DNA from: Gemelliphila asaccharolytica
GTDB lineage: Bacteria; Bacillota; Bacilli; Staphylococcales; Gemellaceae
Assembly: GCF_001553005.1 (NCBI RefSeq)
Contig: NZ_KQ959861.1
Location: forward strand, 62,001-126,000
Direction of reading: 5' to 3'
DNA: 64,000 nucleotides
Part shown: positions 1 through 8,015 of the stretch, piece by piece
Layout: each line of letters opens with the position of its first letter
How positions within the stretch are numbered: the stretch's first letter is position 1
Translations under genes and position numbers: made by a program
Notes under the pieces: generated by a model
What the model was told of the DNA's origin: nothing
Seen by the model: only the letters and a program-made list of their open reading frames with translations
Databases searched by the model: none

Positions 1-1
1 A

Positions 2-235
2 AAAGAATTATATATTGTAGTAGAAAAGATAACTAATAAAATTTTAAATTCAAAAGAAATGAATATATTATCTACTTGGATAGACAAGTGCTATACAAAA
101 GAAGAAATACTTAGTGCCTTTAAATCATCGAAAAATATTAATTATGTAGATGCTATACTTAACAATAAGCCAATAAATATTAATAATAAAGAAGATGAGG
201 ATGATATTTTATTTTATGAATGGCTCCATGACTAA
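2..235 (+). CDS. dnaD: DnaD-like primosome protein, C-terminal part
   Basis: This reading frame is open from the left edge of the window and ends at TAA 233-235, giving the last 77 residues of a protein whose start lies outside. It reads like the end of a DnaB_2/DnaD domain: a helix followed by a conserved Trp-Ile (STWIDK), then a Y-x-K-E-E-I-L helix and a closing N-Y-V-D-A-I-L motif, followed by an acidic Asn/Asp-rich tail. DnaD loads the helicase during replication initiation and restart in Bacillota. The next gene is nth, and dnaD-nth is the known order in Bacillus, which supports the call. The stop overlaps the nth start by 8 nt. Confidence 0.75.
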   Translation, partial: KELYIVVEKITNKILNSKEMNILSTWIDKCYTKEEILSAFKSSKNINYVDAILNNKPININNKEDEDDILFYEWLHD

Positions 236-866
236 TATTTCAAAGAGTAGACTGATAAAAAAATATTTAGATGATATGTATCCTGATGTAGAATGTGAGT
301 TGAATTTTAAAAATAATTTAGAGCTTCTAATAGCTGTAATATTGTCTGCGCAATGTAAAGATGAATATGTCAATAGAGTTACACCTAAATTGTTTAATAA
401 ATATAAATCTATTGATGATTATGCAAATGCTAAAATTTCTGATATAGAAATTTATATTAAAAGTTTAGGCTTATATAAATCTAAATCAAAAAATATAAAA
501 AATATGGCTATAATGTTAAAAAAAGATTTTAATAATAAAATTCCTAATGAATTAGATAAATTACTGCTATTACCAGGGGTTGGAAGAAAAACTGCAAATG
601 TGGTTTTATCAGTAGGTTTTAATATACCAACAATTGCCGTAGATACTCATGTAGAAAGGGTATCTAAAAGATTAGGATTAGCTGACAAAAAAGATACAGT
701 TTTACAAGTTGAAAAAAAATTGAATAAAATATTTCCTAAAAATGAATGGGGAAAAATTCATCATCAATTAATTCATTTTGGAAGATATAAATGTAAATCT
801 ATAAATCCTAAATGCGATGGTTGTGGACTTTCTAAAATTTGTACATATAATAGGAGTAGTAAATGA
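228..866 (+). CDS. nth: Endonuclease III (DNA glycosylase/AP lyase)
   Basis: This is a base-excision repair enzyme of about 212 residues that removes oxidised pyrimidines and cuts at abasic sites. The helix-hairpin-helix LPGVGRKTA lies at residues 115-123 and holds the catalytic Lys121. The catalytic Asp is at 139 in AVDTHVERV. The C-terminus carries the 4Fe-4S cluster motif C-X6-C-X2-C-X5-C (Cys189, 196, 199, 205). I chose ATG 228 because the protein then begins at the usual family position; the frame is open upstream to ATG 195 and ATG 216, but those lie deep inside dnaD. The start overlaps the dnaD stop as ATGACTAA, so translation is probably coupled. The normally SAQTTD segment reads SAQCKD. 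Confidence 0.95.
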   Translation: MTNISKSRLIKKYLDDMYPDVECELNFKNNLELLIAVILSAQCKDEYVNRVTPKLFNKYKSIDDYANAKISDIEIYIKSLGLYKSKSKNIKNMAIMLKKDFNNKIPNELDKLLLLPGVGRKTANVVLSVGFNIPTIAVDTHVERVSKRLGLADKKDTVLQVEKKLNKIFPKNEWGKIHHQLIHFGRYKCKSINPKCDGCGLSKICTYNRSSK

Positions 867-1309
867 TAGTAATAGTGGTTATATCTATTATACTTGTTTT
901 AATAGATCAAATTTCTAAAAAAATAATAGAATTAAATTATAATATAGGAGATAGTAAAGAAATAATAAAAAATTTTTTTTATATCACATCGCATAGAAAT
1001 AGAGGAGCAGCATGGGGTATATTGCAAAATTCTAGATATCTATTTTTATTTATTACTATTTTATTTTTATTTTTATTATTTTTTTATATTTATAAAAATA
1101 AAGTATTACTAAAAATAAATGATTATGTTATGTTCTCCTTAATTATAGGGGGGGCACTAGGAAATTTTCTTGATAGAATAATAAAAGGAGAAGTCATAGA
1201 TTTTTTAGATTTTCATATTTTTGGGTATGATTTTCCTATATTTAATTTAGCAGATACATTTATTTGTTTAGGTATTTTTTTATTAGCTTTAAAAATATAT
1301 AAAGAATAA
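863..1309 (+). CDS. lspA: Lipoprotein signal peptidase (signal peptidase II)
   Basis: This is a four-helix membrane aspartyl protease of 148 residues that cuts the signal peptide from diacylglyceryl-modified prolipoproteins. The family motifs are present: NRGAAWG near 46-52, GGALGNFLDR near 96-105, and the catalytic Asp pair at about D113 (EVIDFLD) and D131 (FNLADTF). Hydrophobic segments lie at about 2-15, 58-77, 88-101 and 130-145. The start overlaps the nth stop as ATGA, so the two genes are translationally coupled. A likely substrate in this window is the lipoprotein encoded at 48.1-48.9 kb. The length is slightly short for the family (about 150-165), without loss of the active site. Confidence 0.94.
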   Translation: MIVIVVISIILVLIDQISKKIIELNYNIGDSKEIIKNFFYITSHRNRGAAWGILQNSRYLFLFITILFLFLLFFYIYKNKVLLKINDYVMFSLIIGGALGNFLDRIIKGEVIDFLDFHIFGYDFPIFNLADTFICLGIFLLALKIYKE

Positions 1310-1369
1310 TATAATTACATAATGAAACATTTTAAATCATTAAAAAATAGTAAGGAATTCGATAGTTAA

Positions 1370-1939
1370 ATGTATGCGTATATAAATGGTATTATAAAAG
1401 AAATTAATCCTAAGAATATTATCTTAGAATCTTCTAATATTGGTTATGAAATTTTTGTTTCTAATCCTTATGAATATGAAATAGGAGATAGAATTAAAAT
1501 ATATATAAGTCAACAAATAAGAGAAGATTCGAATAATTTATATGGTTTTAAAAAAAAAGAACAAAAAAAATTATTTTTGGACTTGCTTAAAGTAAAAGGA
1601 GTAGGTCCAAAAAGTGCTTTAGCTATTTTAGCAAGTGCTAATTATAGTGAGATAATATCTGCAATTAATAATTCAGATATTAAATTCATGAAAAAATTTC
1701 CTGGAATAGGAGTTAAATCAGCGCAACAGATAATTTTAGATTTGAAAGGAAAATTAAAATTCTCAAAAAATAATCTAGAAAAATCTAATCAAAAGGTAGT
1801 AGATGCAATTTTAGTTTTACAAGCACTAGGATATAATAAAACTGAATTATCTAAAATAGAAAATAAGTTATATGAATATAATTTTGAAAAAACAGATGAT
1901 TATGTAAAAGAAGGATTAAAGTTATTAATAAATAAGTAA
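1370..1939 (+). CDS. ruvA: Holliday junction DNA helicase subunit RuvA
   Basis: RuvA (189 residues) binds four-way junctions and recruits RuvB for branch migration. The N-terminal OB-fold (about 1-62, opening MYAYINGIIKEINPKNIILE) is followed by two helix-hairpin-helix motifs, LLKVKGVGPKSALAI and FPGIGVKSAQQI. A lysine-rich linker leads to the small C-terminal domain III (about 142-189), which contacts RuvB. It is directly followed by ruvB with a 21-nt gap, the standard ruvAB pair. The ribosome-binding site is weak: a TAAGGA sits about 15 nt upstream of ATG 1370. Confidence 0.96.
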   Translation: MYAYINGIIKEINPKNIILESSNIGYEIFVSNPYEYEIGDRIKIYISQQIREDSNNLYGFKKKEQKKLFLDLLKVKGVGPKSALAILASANYSEIISAINNSDIKFMKKFPGIGVKSAQQIILDLKGKLKFSKNNLEKSNQKVVDAILVLQALGYNKTELSKIENKLYEYNFEKTDDYVKEGLKLLINK

Positions 1940-1960
1940 ATTTAATAATTAGGAGATTTT

Positions 1961-2962
1961 ATGGATGAAAGATTGCTTTCAGAAAAAAAGAATGATGAAG
2001 ATAGATTAAATGAATATACATTAAGACCTAAATTTTTAAATCAGTATATTGGCCAAAAAAATATAAAAGAAAATTTAAATATCTTCATCAAAGCTGCAAA
2101 AATTAGAAATGAAGTATTAGATCATTGTTTAATATATGGACCGCCTGGATTAGGTAAGACTACCTTAGCAACTATAATATCTAATGAAATGGGAGTTAAT
2201 ATTAAATATATATCTGGGCCAGCAATAGAAAAAGCAGGTGATTTGGCTGCTATTTTATCAACGTTAGAACCAGGAGATGTTCTATTTATAGATGAAATAC
2301 ATAGAATAAGTAGATCTATAGAAGAAATTTTATATTCAGCAATGGAAGATTTTTATTTAGACATAATAATAGGAAAAGGGGAGGAATCAAGGACAGTTAG
2401 AATAGATTTACCTCCTTTTACTTTAGTAGGAGCAACAACAAGAGCAGGAGCACTTACTGCACCATTGAGAGATAGATTTGGTGTACATTGTAGATTAGAG
2501 TTTTATGATATTGATGAATTGAAAAAGATAATAAATAGAAGTTCAAAAATATATAATTTCGATATAGATAAGTATAGCTGTTATCAAATAGCCAAAAGGT
2601 CTAGAGGAACTCCAAGAATTGCTAATAGATTATTAAAAAGGATAAGAGATTATGCTCAAGTTCAAAATAATGGAAAAATTAATGAAGAATTGACAATAAA
2701 TTCATTAAATGCATTGCAAATAGATGAATCCGGATTAGATAATATTGATTATAAAATTCTTGAATGTTTGGTTAAAAGGTATTCAGGACGGCCTGTAGGA
2801 TTAGAAACTATAGCCATTTCTATAGGTGAAGAAAGTATAACAATTGAAGACTTATATGAACCTTATTTAGTAAAAGAAGGATATATAGAAAGAACCCCAA
2901 GAGGAAGAAGAGCTACAAAAAAAGCATTTGAACACCTAGGAGAGGAATATATGGACAAATAG
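1961..2962 (+). CDS. ruvB: Holliday junction branch-migration ATPase RuvB
   Basis: RuvB (333 residues) is the AAA+ motor of the RuvAB branch-migration complex. Walker [10 protein letters not shown] lies at 60-68 and Walker B DEIH at 111-114. Sensor 1 is in [11 protein letters not shown], the arginine finger region is LRDRFG, and the C-terminal winged helix ends in [21 protein letters not shown] 1961 follows a good AGGAG. Its stop codon directly abuts the queH start (TAG then ATG), so the two genes are probably coupled. Nothing is missing from the family pattern. Confidence 0.97.
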   Translation: MDERLLSEKKNDEDRLNEYTLRPKFLNQYIGQKNIKENLNIFIKAAKIRNEVLDHCLIYGPPGLGKTTLATIISNEMGVNIKYISGPAIEKAGDLAAILSTLEPGDVLFIDEIHRISRSIEEILYSAMEDFYLDIIIGKGEESRTVRIDLPPFTLVGATTRAGALTAPLRDRFGVHCRLEFYDIDELKKIINRSSKIYNFDIDKYSCYQIAKRSRGTPRIANRLLKRIRDYAQVQNNGKINEELTINSLNALQIDESGLDNIDYKILECLVKRYSGRPVGLETIAISIGEESITIEDLYEPYLVKEGYIERTPRGRRATKKAFEHLGEEYMDK

Positions 2963-3700
2963 ATGATTGATAGTAAAAACTTTATAAATATAAGACACAA
3001 AAATCAAAAAATTAATTATGATAATTTACTAAAAAGGTTAATTATAGAATGGGAAAACAAAAAAATAAAACCCAATATATTGATACATTCTTGTTGTGCT
3101 CCTTGTAGTACATATGTATTAGAATATTTATCTAAATTTGCTAATATTACTATTTATTTTTCTAATTCTAATATACATCCTAAAGATGAATATATAAGAA
3201 GAGCATTAGTTCAGAAGAACTTCATATATGAATTTAATGTTAATACAGGTAACAATATTAAATTTATAAGTGAGAAGTATAGACCTAATGTTTTTGTTAA
3301 AAAAACAAAAGGTTTAGAAAAAGTTCAAGAAGGTGGAGAAAGATGCAATATATGTTATGAAATGAGATTAGAGGAAACCGCTAAAAAGGCAGAAGAATTA
3401 GGATTTGACTATTTTGCATCTGCCTTAACAATAAGTCCGCAAAAAAATTCTATTAAAATTAATAAAATAGGATATGATATACAAGAAAGAATATCTATAT
3501 ATTATTTACCATCAGATTTTAAAAAGAATAATGGATATAAAAGATCAGTAGAAATGTGTAAAGAATATAATATATATAGACAATGTTTTTGTGGGTGTAT
3601 ATATGCTGCTATTAAACAAGGTATAAACATAAAAAAAATAAAAAAAGAAGCTCAAGAATACAATAAAAAATACAAATCATATACATCGTTATTTTTGTAG
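2963..3700 (+). CDS. queH: Epoxyqueuosine reductase QueH
   Basis: This 245-residue protein matches QueH (formerly DUF208), the metal-dependent enzyme that reduces epoxyqueuosine to queuosine in tRNA where QueG is absent. Diagnostic motifs are the double-Cys HSCCAPC near the N-terminus (about 42-48), GGERCNICYEMRL in the middle, FASALTISPQK, and the C-terminal cysteine cluster CFCGC. The cysteines bind the iron-sulfur cluster and a second metal. The gene abuts ruvB with no spacer. Other queuosine genes such as queA, tgt or the precursor pathway are not in the window, so the cell may salvage queuine; that is inference. Confidence 0.92.
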   Translation: MIDSKNFINIRHKNQKINYDNLLKRLIIEWENKKIKPNILIHSCCAPCSTYVLEYLSKFANITIYFSNSNIHPKDEYIRRALVQKNFIYEFNVNTGNNIKFISEKYRPNVFVKKTKGLEKVQEGGERCNICYEMRLEETAKKAEELGFDYFASALTISPQKNSIKINKIGYDIQERISIYYLPSDFKKNNGYKRSVEMCKEYNIYRQCFCGCIYAAIKQGINIKKIKKEAQEYNKKYKSYTSLFL

Positions 3701-3747
3701 TTAAATTTAAAAAATATTTATATAAAAATACTATAATTTTAATAAAC

Positions 3748-3776
3748 TTGTAAATAAGTTTTTTATATGGTATTAT
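3748..3776 (+). promoter_or_regulatory. Probable ptsHI promoter
   Basis: TTGTAA (3748-3753) and TATTAT (3771-3776) are separated by 17 nt, about 35 nt upstream of ptsH. The -35 sits in a short hairpin, AAACTT / AAGTTT with a T tract at 3744-3764, which could be a weak terminator for ruvAB-queH. The two readings are not exclusive. Confidence 0.45.
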
Positions 3777-3810
3777 TGCATTGTAAATGCTTAAATAAAA
3801 GGAGAAAAAA

Positions 3811-4074
3811 ATGATAAAAAAAGAATATAAGATTATTAATGAAACAGGTATACACGCAAGACCGGCAACTATTTTGGTTCAAGTAGCATCAAGGTACGAA
3901 TCAGTTATAGAATTAGAATTTAAAAATAAAAAAATAAATTTGAAATCCATAATGGGAGTAATGAGTTTAGGTATATCTCAAGGCTCTACAATTACCATAA
4001 CAGCAGATGGGACTGATGAGAATGATGCAATTAGAAATATAGAAAATACTTTAAAAACAGAGGGCCTTGTATAG
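3811..4074 (+). CDS. ptsH: Phosphocarrier protein HPr
   Basis: HPr (87 residues) carries phosphate from enzyme I to the sugar-specific EIIA domains of the phosphotransferase system. The active His15 is in TGIHARPAT and the regulatory Ser46 in [11 protein letters not shown]. In Bacillota, Ser46 is phosphorylated by HPr kinase to drive carbon catabolite repression; the kinase gene is not in this window. The gene has a strong AAAGGAG site 7 nt before ATG 3811 and is immediately followed by ptsI. No EII permease gene is nearby, so this is the general PTS pair. Confidence 0.97.
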   Translation: MIKKEYKIINETGIHARPATILVQVASRYESVIELEFKNKKINLKSIMGVMSLGISQGSTITITADGTDENDAIRNIENTLKTEGLV

Positions 4075-5790
4075 ATGATTCAAATAAAAGGTATTGCTGC
4101 GTCGCAAGGAATATCTTTTGCAAAGGCTTATTTTTTTAATAATCCAAAGTTGGAAGTATTAGAAAAAAAAATAGTCAACACTTCAGAAGAATTATTAAAA
4201 TTAGACTCAGCTATAGAATTATCAAGAAGAGAACTAAAATTAATAAAGGAAAAAACTTCAGAAATGATTGGAAATGATAAAGCAAATATATTTGAAGCAC
4301 ATTTATTAATTTTAGAAGATGAAGAATATATAGAAACTGTAAAAACTGATATTATATCAAAAGAAATAAATGCAGAATATGCTTTAAAAGAAACGTCAGA
4401 TATGTTTATACATATGTTTGAATCAATGAATAATAAATATATGAAAGAAAGAGCATCCGATATAAAAGACGTTTCTAAAAGAATTATAGCTCATTTATTA
4501 GGAGTTTCTTTACCTAATCCAAGTCTAATAAATGAGAAAGTAATAATAGTAGCTAATGACTTAACACCATCACAAGTTGCACAATTAAATCATAAATATA
4601 TAAAAGGATTTGTTACTAATATAGGTGGAAAAAATTCTCATTCATCTATAATATCAAGGCAATTAGGAATTCCTGCAGTTGTAGGAACAAATAATATAAC
4701 AAGTATTATTAAAAATGGAGATTTTTTAATAGTCGACGGTACAACTGGTATTGTGGAAATTAATCCAAATAATGAAATTTTAAAAAAATATAAAGAAAAA
4801 AAGGAAATTTTAAAAAAGGAAAAAGAAAATCTTTATAAATTGTCATTATTGAAAACAGAAACAGCAGATAATAAAAAAATTATTTTATCTTCTAATATAG
4901 GAACATTAAAAGATTTGCAAGAAGTAAAAAAGAATGGTAGTGAAGGGATAGGTTTATATCGTACTGAATTCTTGTATATGACAAAGGGAGAATTACCAAC
5001 TGAAGAAGAACAGTTTAATATATATAAGCAAATCCTATTAAATATGAAAAATAAATCTGTGGTAGTGAGAACGTTAGATATAGGTGGAGATAAACGAGTT
5101 CCTTATTTAGGATATCCTAATGAGATGAATCCTTTTCTTGGATGTAGGGCAATTAGATTATGTTTGAAAGAAAAAAATATTTTTAAAACACAATTAAGAG
5201 CATTAATTAGAGCATCTATTTATGGGAAATTATGTATAATGTTTCCTATGATATCGACATTAACAGAGTTAAGAGAAGCAAAAAAAATATTTGAAGAACA
5301 AAAAATAATATTAAAGAAAAAAGGATATAAAATTGCTGAAAATATAGAAATTGGAGTTATGATTGAGGTACCATCTGCGGCTATACTTTCTGACTTTTTT
5401 TCTAAAGAGGTAGATTTCATATCGATAGGAACGAATGACCTTATCCAATATACAATGGCAGCAGATAGAATGAATGAAAATGTATCTTACTTATATCAGC
5501 CTTATAATCCAGCAGTATTTAGATTAATAGATTTTATTATAAAGTCTGCACATAATGAAAATAAATGGGTTGGAATTTGCGGAGAAATGGCATCAGATCC
5601 TATAGCTATACCTATCCTTGTAGGTATGGGCATAGATGAGTTATCAATGACATCTACATCAATTCTTAAGGTTAGAAAACATATTAAAAAATTGAAATTT
5701 TCAGAAATGAAAAATTTATCAAAAAAAATACTAATGTGCAGAACATCAGATGAAGTAATTTCAGTTGTAGAGAAAGAAATTATTAAATAA
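4075..5790 (+). CDS. ptsI: PTS enzyme I (PEP-protein phosphotransferase)
   Basis: Enzyme I (571 residues) autophosphorylates with PEP and passes the phosphate to HPr. The phospho-histidine is His189 in GGKNSHSSIIS, the same number as in E. coli. The PEP-binding barrel carries GIGLYRTEFLYM, a metal-binding IEVPSAA stretch, GTNDLIQYTMA and the active-site Cys in GICGEMASDP. The start directly abuts the ptsH stop (TAGATG). No terminator is seen before the antitoxin gene 36 nt downstream, so read-through into the toxin-antitoxin remnant is possible. Confidence 0.97.
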   Translation: MIQIKGIAASQGISFAKAYFFNNPKLEVLEKKIVNTSEELLKLDSAIELSRRELKLIKEKTSEMIGNDKANIFEAHLLILEDEEYIETVKTDIISKEINAEYALKETSDMFIHMFESMNNKYMKERASDIKDVSKRIIAHLLGVSLPNPSLINEKVIIVANDLTPSQVAQLNHKYIKGFVTNIGGKNSHSSIISRQLGIPAVVGTNNITSIIKNGDFLIVDGTTGIVEINPNNEILKKYKEKKEILKKEKENLYKLSLLKTETADNKKIILSSNIGTLKDLQEVKKNGSEGIGLYRTEFLYMTKGELPTEEEQFNIYKQILLNMKNKSVVVRTLDIGGDKRVPYLGYPNEMNPFLGCRAIRLCLKEKNIFKTQLRALIRASIYGKLCIMFPMISTLTELREAKKIFEEQKIILKKKGYKIAENIEIGVMIEVPSAAILSDFFSKEVDFISIGTNDLIQYTMAADRMNENVSYLYQPYNPAVFRLIDFIIKSAHNENKWVGICGEMASDPIAIPILVGMGIDELSMTSTSILKVRKHIKKLKFSEMKNLSKKILMCRTSDEVISVVEKEIIK

Positions 5791-5826
5791 TAACTTATGA
5801 TTTTTAAATAAAAAGGGGGAGAGAAT

Positions 5827-6048
5827 ATGGAAGAAGTAAAAATAAACTTTTCAAAAGAAGAAAAAAAATTTGTAGAAAAATACGCTGAACAGCAAAAAGA
5901 AACTTTAGCAGAATATATAAAAAAAGCAGTATTTGAACAAATAGAAGATGAAGAAGATAAAAAAGCTTATCAACGAGCAAAAAAAGAATATGAAAAAGAT
6001 AAAACTACATATTCTCACAATGAAATGAAAATATTATTAGGACTATAA
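5827..6048 (+). CDS. RelB/DUF6290-type antitoxin
   Basis: This 73-residue protein has a short N-terminal beta strand (EEVKINFS) and two charged helices ending in AEYIKKAVFEQIEDEED, a ribbon-helix-helix pattern typical of RelB-type antitoxins. The basic C-terminal tail would wrap a toxin. A GGGGGAGAGA ribosome site precedes ATG 5827. A RelE-type toxin gene follows after 4 nt but is interrupted by a stop codon. A second copy of the first 44 codons (7 nt differences over 132) lies at 6331. The gene itself is intact and the protein may now act alone or on a distant toxin. Confidence 0.8.
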   Translation: MEEVKINFSKEEKKFVEKYAEQQKETLAEYIKKAVFEQIEDEEDKKAYQRAKKEYEKDKTTYSHNEMKILLGL

Positions 6049-6052
6049 AAGA

Positions 6053-6316
6053 ATGTACACACTAATATATTCAAAAACAGTTCTAAAAGATTTTAAAAAA
6101 GCAGATAAACAACTTCAAAAAAATATATATAATTAGATAGATAAAAATTTACAAAACTGTATAAATCCTAGAGAAAAAGGGAAAGCATTATCTTATAATA
6201 GAATAGGACAATGGAGATATAGAATAGGAAATTACAGACTAATCTGTGAAATAAAAGACAAAGAATTAATAATTTTAGCATTAGAATTTGGACACAGAAA
6301 AAATATCTATAAATAA
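6053..6316 (+). pseudogene. RelE-family toxin gene with an in-frame TAG
   Basis: Reading from ATG 6053 to TAA 6314-6316 gives 87 codons that match RelE-type mRNA interferases from end to end: YSKTVLKDFKKADK, NPREKGKALSY, QWRYRIGNYRLI and the closing ALEFGHRKNIY. Codon 28 (TAG, 6134-6136) interrupts it where family members often have an aromatic or hydrophobic residue; one base change from TGG would give TAG. The remaining frame is undamaged, so the mutation is recent, or it is a sequencing error, or translation restarts downstream. The gene is 4 nt after its antitoxin, the usual operon spacing. Confidence 0.8.
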
Positions 6317-6330
6317 AAAGTGGGAAGAAT

Positions 6331-6519
6331 ATGGAAGAAATAAAAATAAACTTTTCAAAAGAAGAAAAGAAATTTGTAGAAAAATACGCTAAAGAACAAA
6401 AAGAAACTTTAGAAGAATATATAAGAAAAGCAGTATTTGAACAAATAGAAGATGAAGAAGATTTAGATGAACAAGAACTTTTAAAAGAAATAGAAAATAC
6501 AAAAACTGATAAAAAGTAA
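6331..6519 (+). CDS. Second RelB/DUF6290-type antitoxin (tandem paralogue)
   Basis: This is a 62-residue protein whose first 44 residues differ from the upstream antitoxin at only five positions; the C-terminal tail is different and shorter (acidic DLDEQELLKEIENT). It starts 15 nt after the toxin pseudogene with a GGGAAG ribosome site. No toxin gene follows it. The near identity of the 5' portions (125 of 132 nt) shows a recent tandem duplication, after which the tail was replaced or decayed. It could be an orphan antitoxin. Confidence 0.7.
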   Translation: MEEIKINFSKEEKKFVEKYAKEQKETLEEYIRKAVFEQIEDEEDLDEQELLKEIENTKTDKK

Positions 6520-6533
6520 ACTCATGAAAAAGT

Positions 6534-6725
6534 GTGGAAAATATTGGGAATATAAATGTATCAAGTAATATTCACGGAAGTTGGTACTATTTTAACGAGT
6601 CTGGATATATGGTAGCTAGTATCTGGATAGGTAATTATTACCTAGGAGAAAACGGAGCAATGCTTACAAACACAACAACACAAGACGGATACAAAGTAGG
6701 TTGTGATGGAGTGTGGATAGCGTAA
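6534..6725 (+). pseudogene. Fragment of a cell-wall-binding-repeat surface protein
   Basis: The open frame from GTG 6534 encodes 63 residues resembling the last repeats of CW_binding_1/choline-binding proteins: GSWYYFNESGYMV, YYLGENGAMLTN and the end cap DGYKVGCDGVW. Such repeats normally form the C-terminal tail of a secreted protein of several hundred residues. Here there is no signal peptide, no catalytic domain and only about two repeats, and the spacing Trp-Ile-Gly replaces the usual Gly-Trp motif. I read it as the 3' remnant of a lost surface-protein gene; a small intact protein is less likely. Confidence 0.65.
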
Positions 6726-6759
6726 TACACCAAAAAAAGGCAACTAAATAAAACAAAAG

Positions 6760-6784
6760 AGAGTAACAAAAGTTACTCTTTTTT
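6760..6784 (+). terminator. Rho-independent terminator
   Basis: AGAGTAAC (6760-6767) and GTTACTCT (6772-6779) form a perfect 8-bp stem with an AAAA loop, followed by five T. It would have terminated the lost surface-protein gene and now ends any transcript from the antitoxin region. Confidence 0.8.
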
Positions 6785-6809
6785 CATACTCAAAAGCACA
6801 CGCAAGTAG

Positions 6810-7337
6810 TGTTTTTTTAACGGGATTGACATATCATTAAAAAAATTAAACGGAGTAGAAAGACTAAAACTATTTGATGAAATACTAAATAGAAATAGTA
6901 ACTTTAGCTACACATACGAAGACATAAAACAAAGTAAAATAGGAGCAAAATCATTTATAGCACCGTCAAGAATAGAAATAAAAGAAAACTTCCTAAAAAT
7001 AAATGAAGAATACGCACAAGTGTTATATATAAAACATTTTCCAAAATCATTAAATGATAAATTAATAAAAAACTTAACGAATTTATCGTTTGAATTAGCA
7101 ATAACAGTCAACGCAGAAATCTATGAAGAAGATAAAGTACGAAAAGAATTGGAATATATAGAAACAACATCATATATAAACCTAGTGAAAAGTCAAAAAA
7201 AAGCAAGTAGGGACGGAGTGTTCGTATCAGATGAATTTATAGGAGGAGATATAGACAAAAAAACCGTAAAAAACATAAAAAAATGGAAAGAAGAAATGGA
7301 CGAATATGACCAAAAAATATTTAATCTTTCCATTTGA
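6810..7337 (+). pseudogene. VirB4-like conjugation ATPase fragment
   Basis: The frame is open from 6810 to TGA 7335-7337 without a clear start (the first Met is at 7020). The roughly 175 residues resemble the N-terminal region of the VirB4/TraE-type ATPase of Tn1549-family conjugative elements: LNGVERLKLFDEIL, GAKSFIAPSRIEI, a YAQVLYIKHFPKSLNDKLI stretch, then a helix ending WKEEMDEYDQKIF. The Walker A and B domains that should follow are absent: the frame stops and nothing similar continues. Recognition is by motif order from memory, so a profile search should confirm it. It marks a decayed integrative conjugative element. Confidence 0.6.
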
Positions 7338-7623
7338 AAACAAAAGTAACTATAAAACCTACCTTGCAGTGTTTTTAAGTTTTCTAATAATCTTAATTAT
7401 AAGCTTAACATTAAAATGTTTTTTATTGATTTTTAATTTTATGTAACGTTTATGTAACGTTACTTTTTATTTACTGGGTTTTTATGGATTATTTAAAAAT
7501 TAAAAACCTTGTTATATAAGCTTTTTAAGAGATATGAGTTTTTTTGAATAGTCAGTATTATATATAATAATTTATTATTAAATATCTAAATATGAGTTAA
7601 TATATTGATATAATTTTTTATGC
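7338..7623. other. Gene-free remainder of the accessory island
   Basis: No complete gene is visible between the VirB4 fragment and the ylxM promoter. A short frame at about 7336-7443 encodes a hydrophobic stretch but has no start codon and may be another remnant. The segment holds an 11-bp tandem repeat and a 10-bp palindrome (listed separately). It may contain the right edge of the decayed element. Confidence 0.5.
7438..7463. repeat. 11-bp tandem repeat with palindrome
   Basis: TTTATGTAACG occurs twice back to back (7438-7448 and 7449-7459), and the second copy runs into the perfect 10-bp palindrome GTAACGTTAC (7454-7463). It lies about 100 bp past the VirB4 remnant. It could be an attachment-site or relaxase/operator remnant, but function is unproven. 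Confidence 0.5.
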
Positions 7624-7652
7624 TTTATAGTTTAAACTCAATGTGATAAAAT
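7624..7652 (+). promoter_or_regulatory. Probable ylxM-ffh promoter
   Basis: TAAAAT (7647-7652) is preceded by TG at 7644-7645 (extended -10) and by a TTTATA at 7624-7629 with 17-nt spacing. It sits 31 nt before the ylxM start. Confidence 0.4.
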
Positions 7653-7682
7653 AATATATAAATACTTTTTAAGGAGAATATT

Positions 7683-8006
7683 TTGGAAATAAATAAAATT
7701 TTAAAAATAACCAAATTATATGATTTTTACTCAGAATTGTTAAAAGAAAAACAAAAAAAATATATTGAAAGTTATTTTTTCAATGATTTATCTCTTACAG
7801 AAATTTCAGAAAATTTTAATATATCAAAACAAGCAGTTTCGAATAATATAAAAAGAAGTATATTAGAATTAGAAAATTATGAAAAAAAATTGTCTTTAAT
7901 TGAACAAAGTGATAAAAGAAATAAGTTATATAAAAAAATAGAAAATATTAATAATGATGAAAAAATTTCAAATATGATTGAAGAATTAATTAAATTAGAA
8001 AATTAG
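7683..8006 (+). CDS. ylxM: YlxM family DNA-binding protein (SRP operon)
   Basis: This 107-residue protein has the sigma-70 region-4-like helix-turn-helix of the YlxM/UPF0122 family: YFFNDLSLTEISENFN then SKQAVSNNIKRSI. The start is TTG 7683 with AAGGAG nearby; no ATG exists at the family start position. It is followed after 9 nt by ffh, the normal arrangement. YlxM in streptococci and Bacillus is linked to the signal recognition particle, where it modulates Ffh activity. Confidence 0.9.
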   Translation: MEINKILKITKLYDFYSELLKEKQKKYIESYFFNDLSLTEISENFNISKQAVSNNIKRSILELENYEKKLSLIEQSDKRNKLYKKIENINNDEKISNMIEELIKLEN

Positions 8007-8015
8007 GAGAATAAA

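Noticed and set aside
6134..6136. TAG as a reassigned or recoded sense codon
   Set aside because: TAG ends other intact genes in the window (ruvB, queH, ptsH), so it is a normal stop here.
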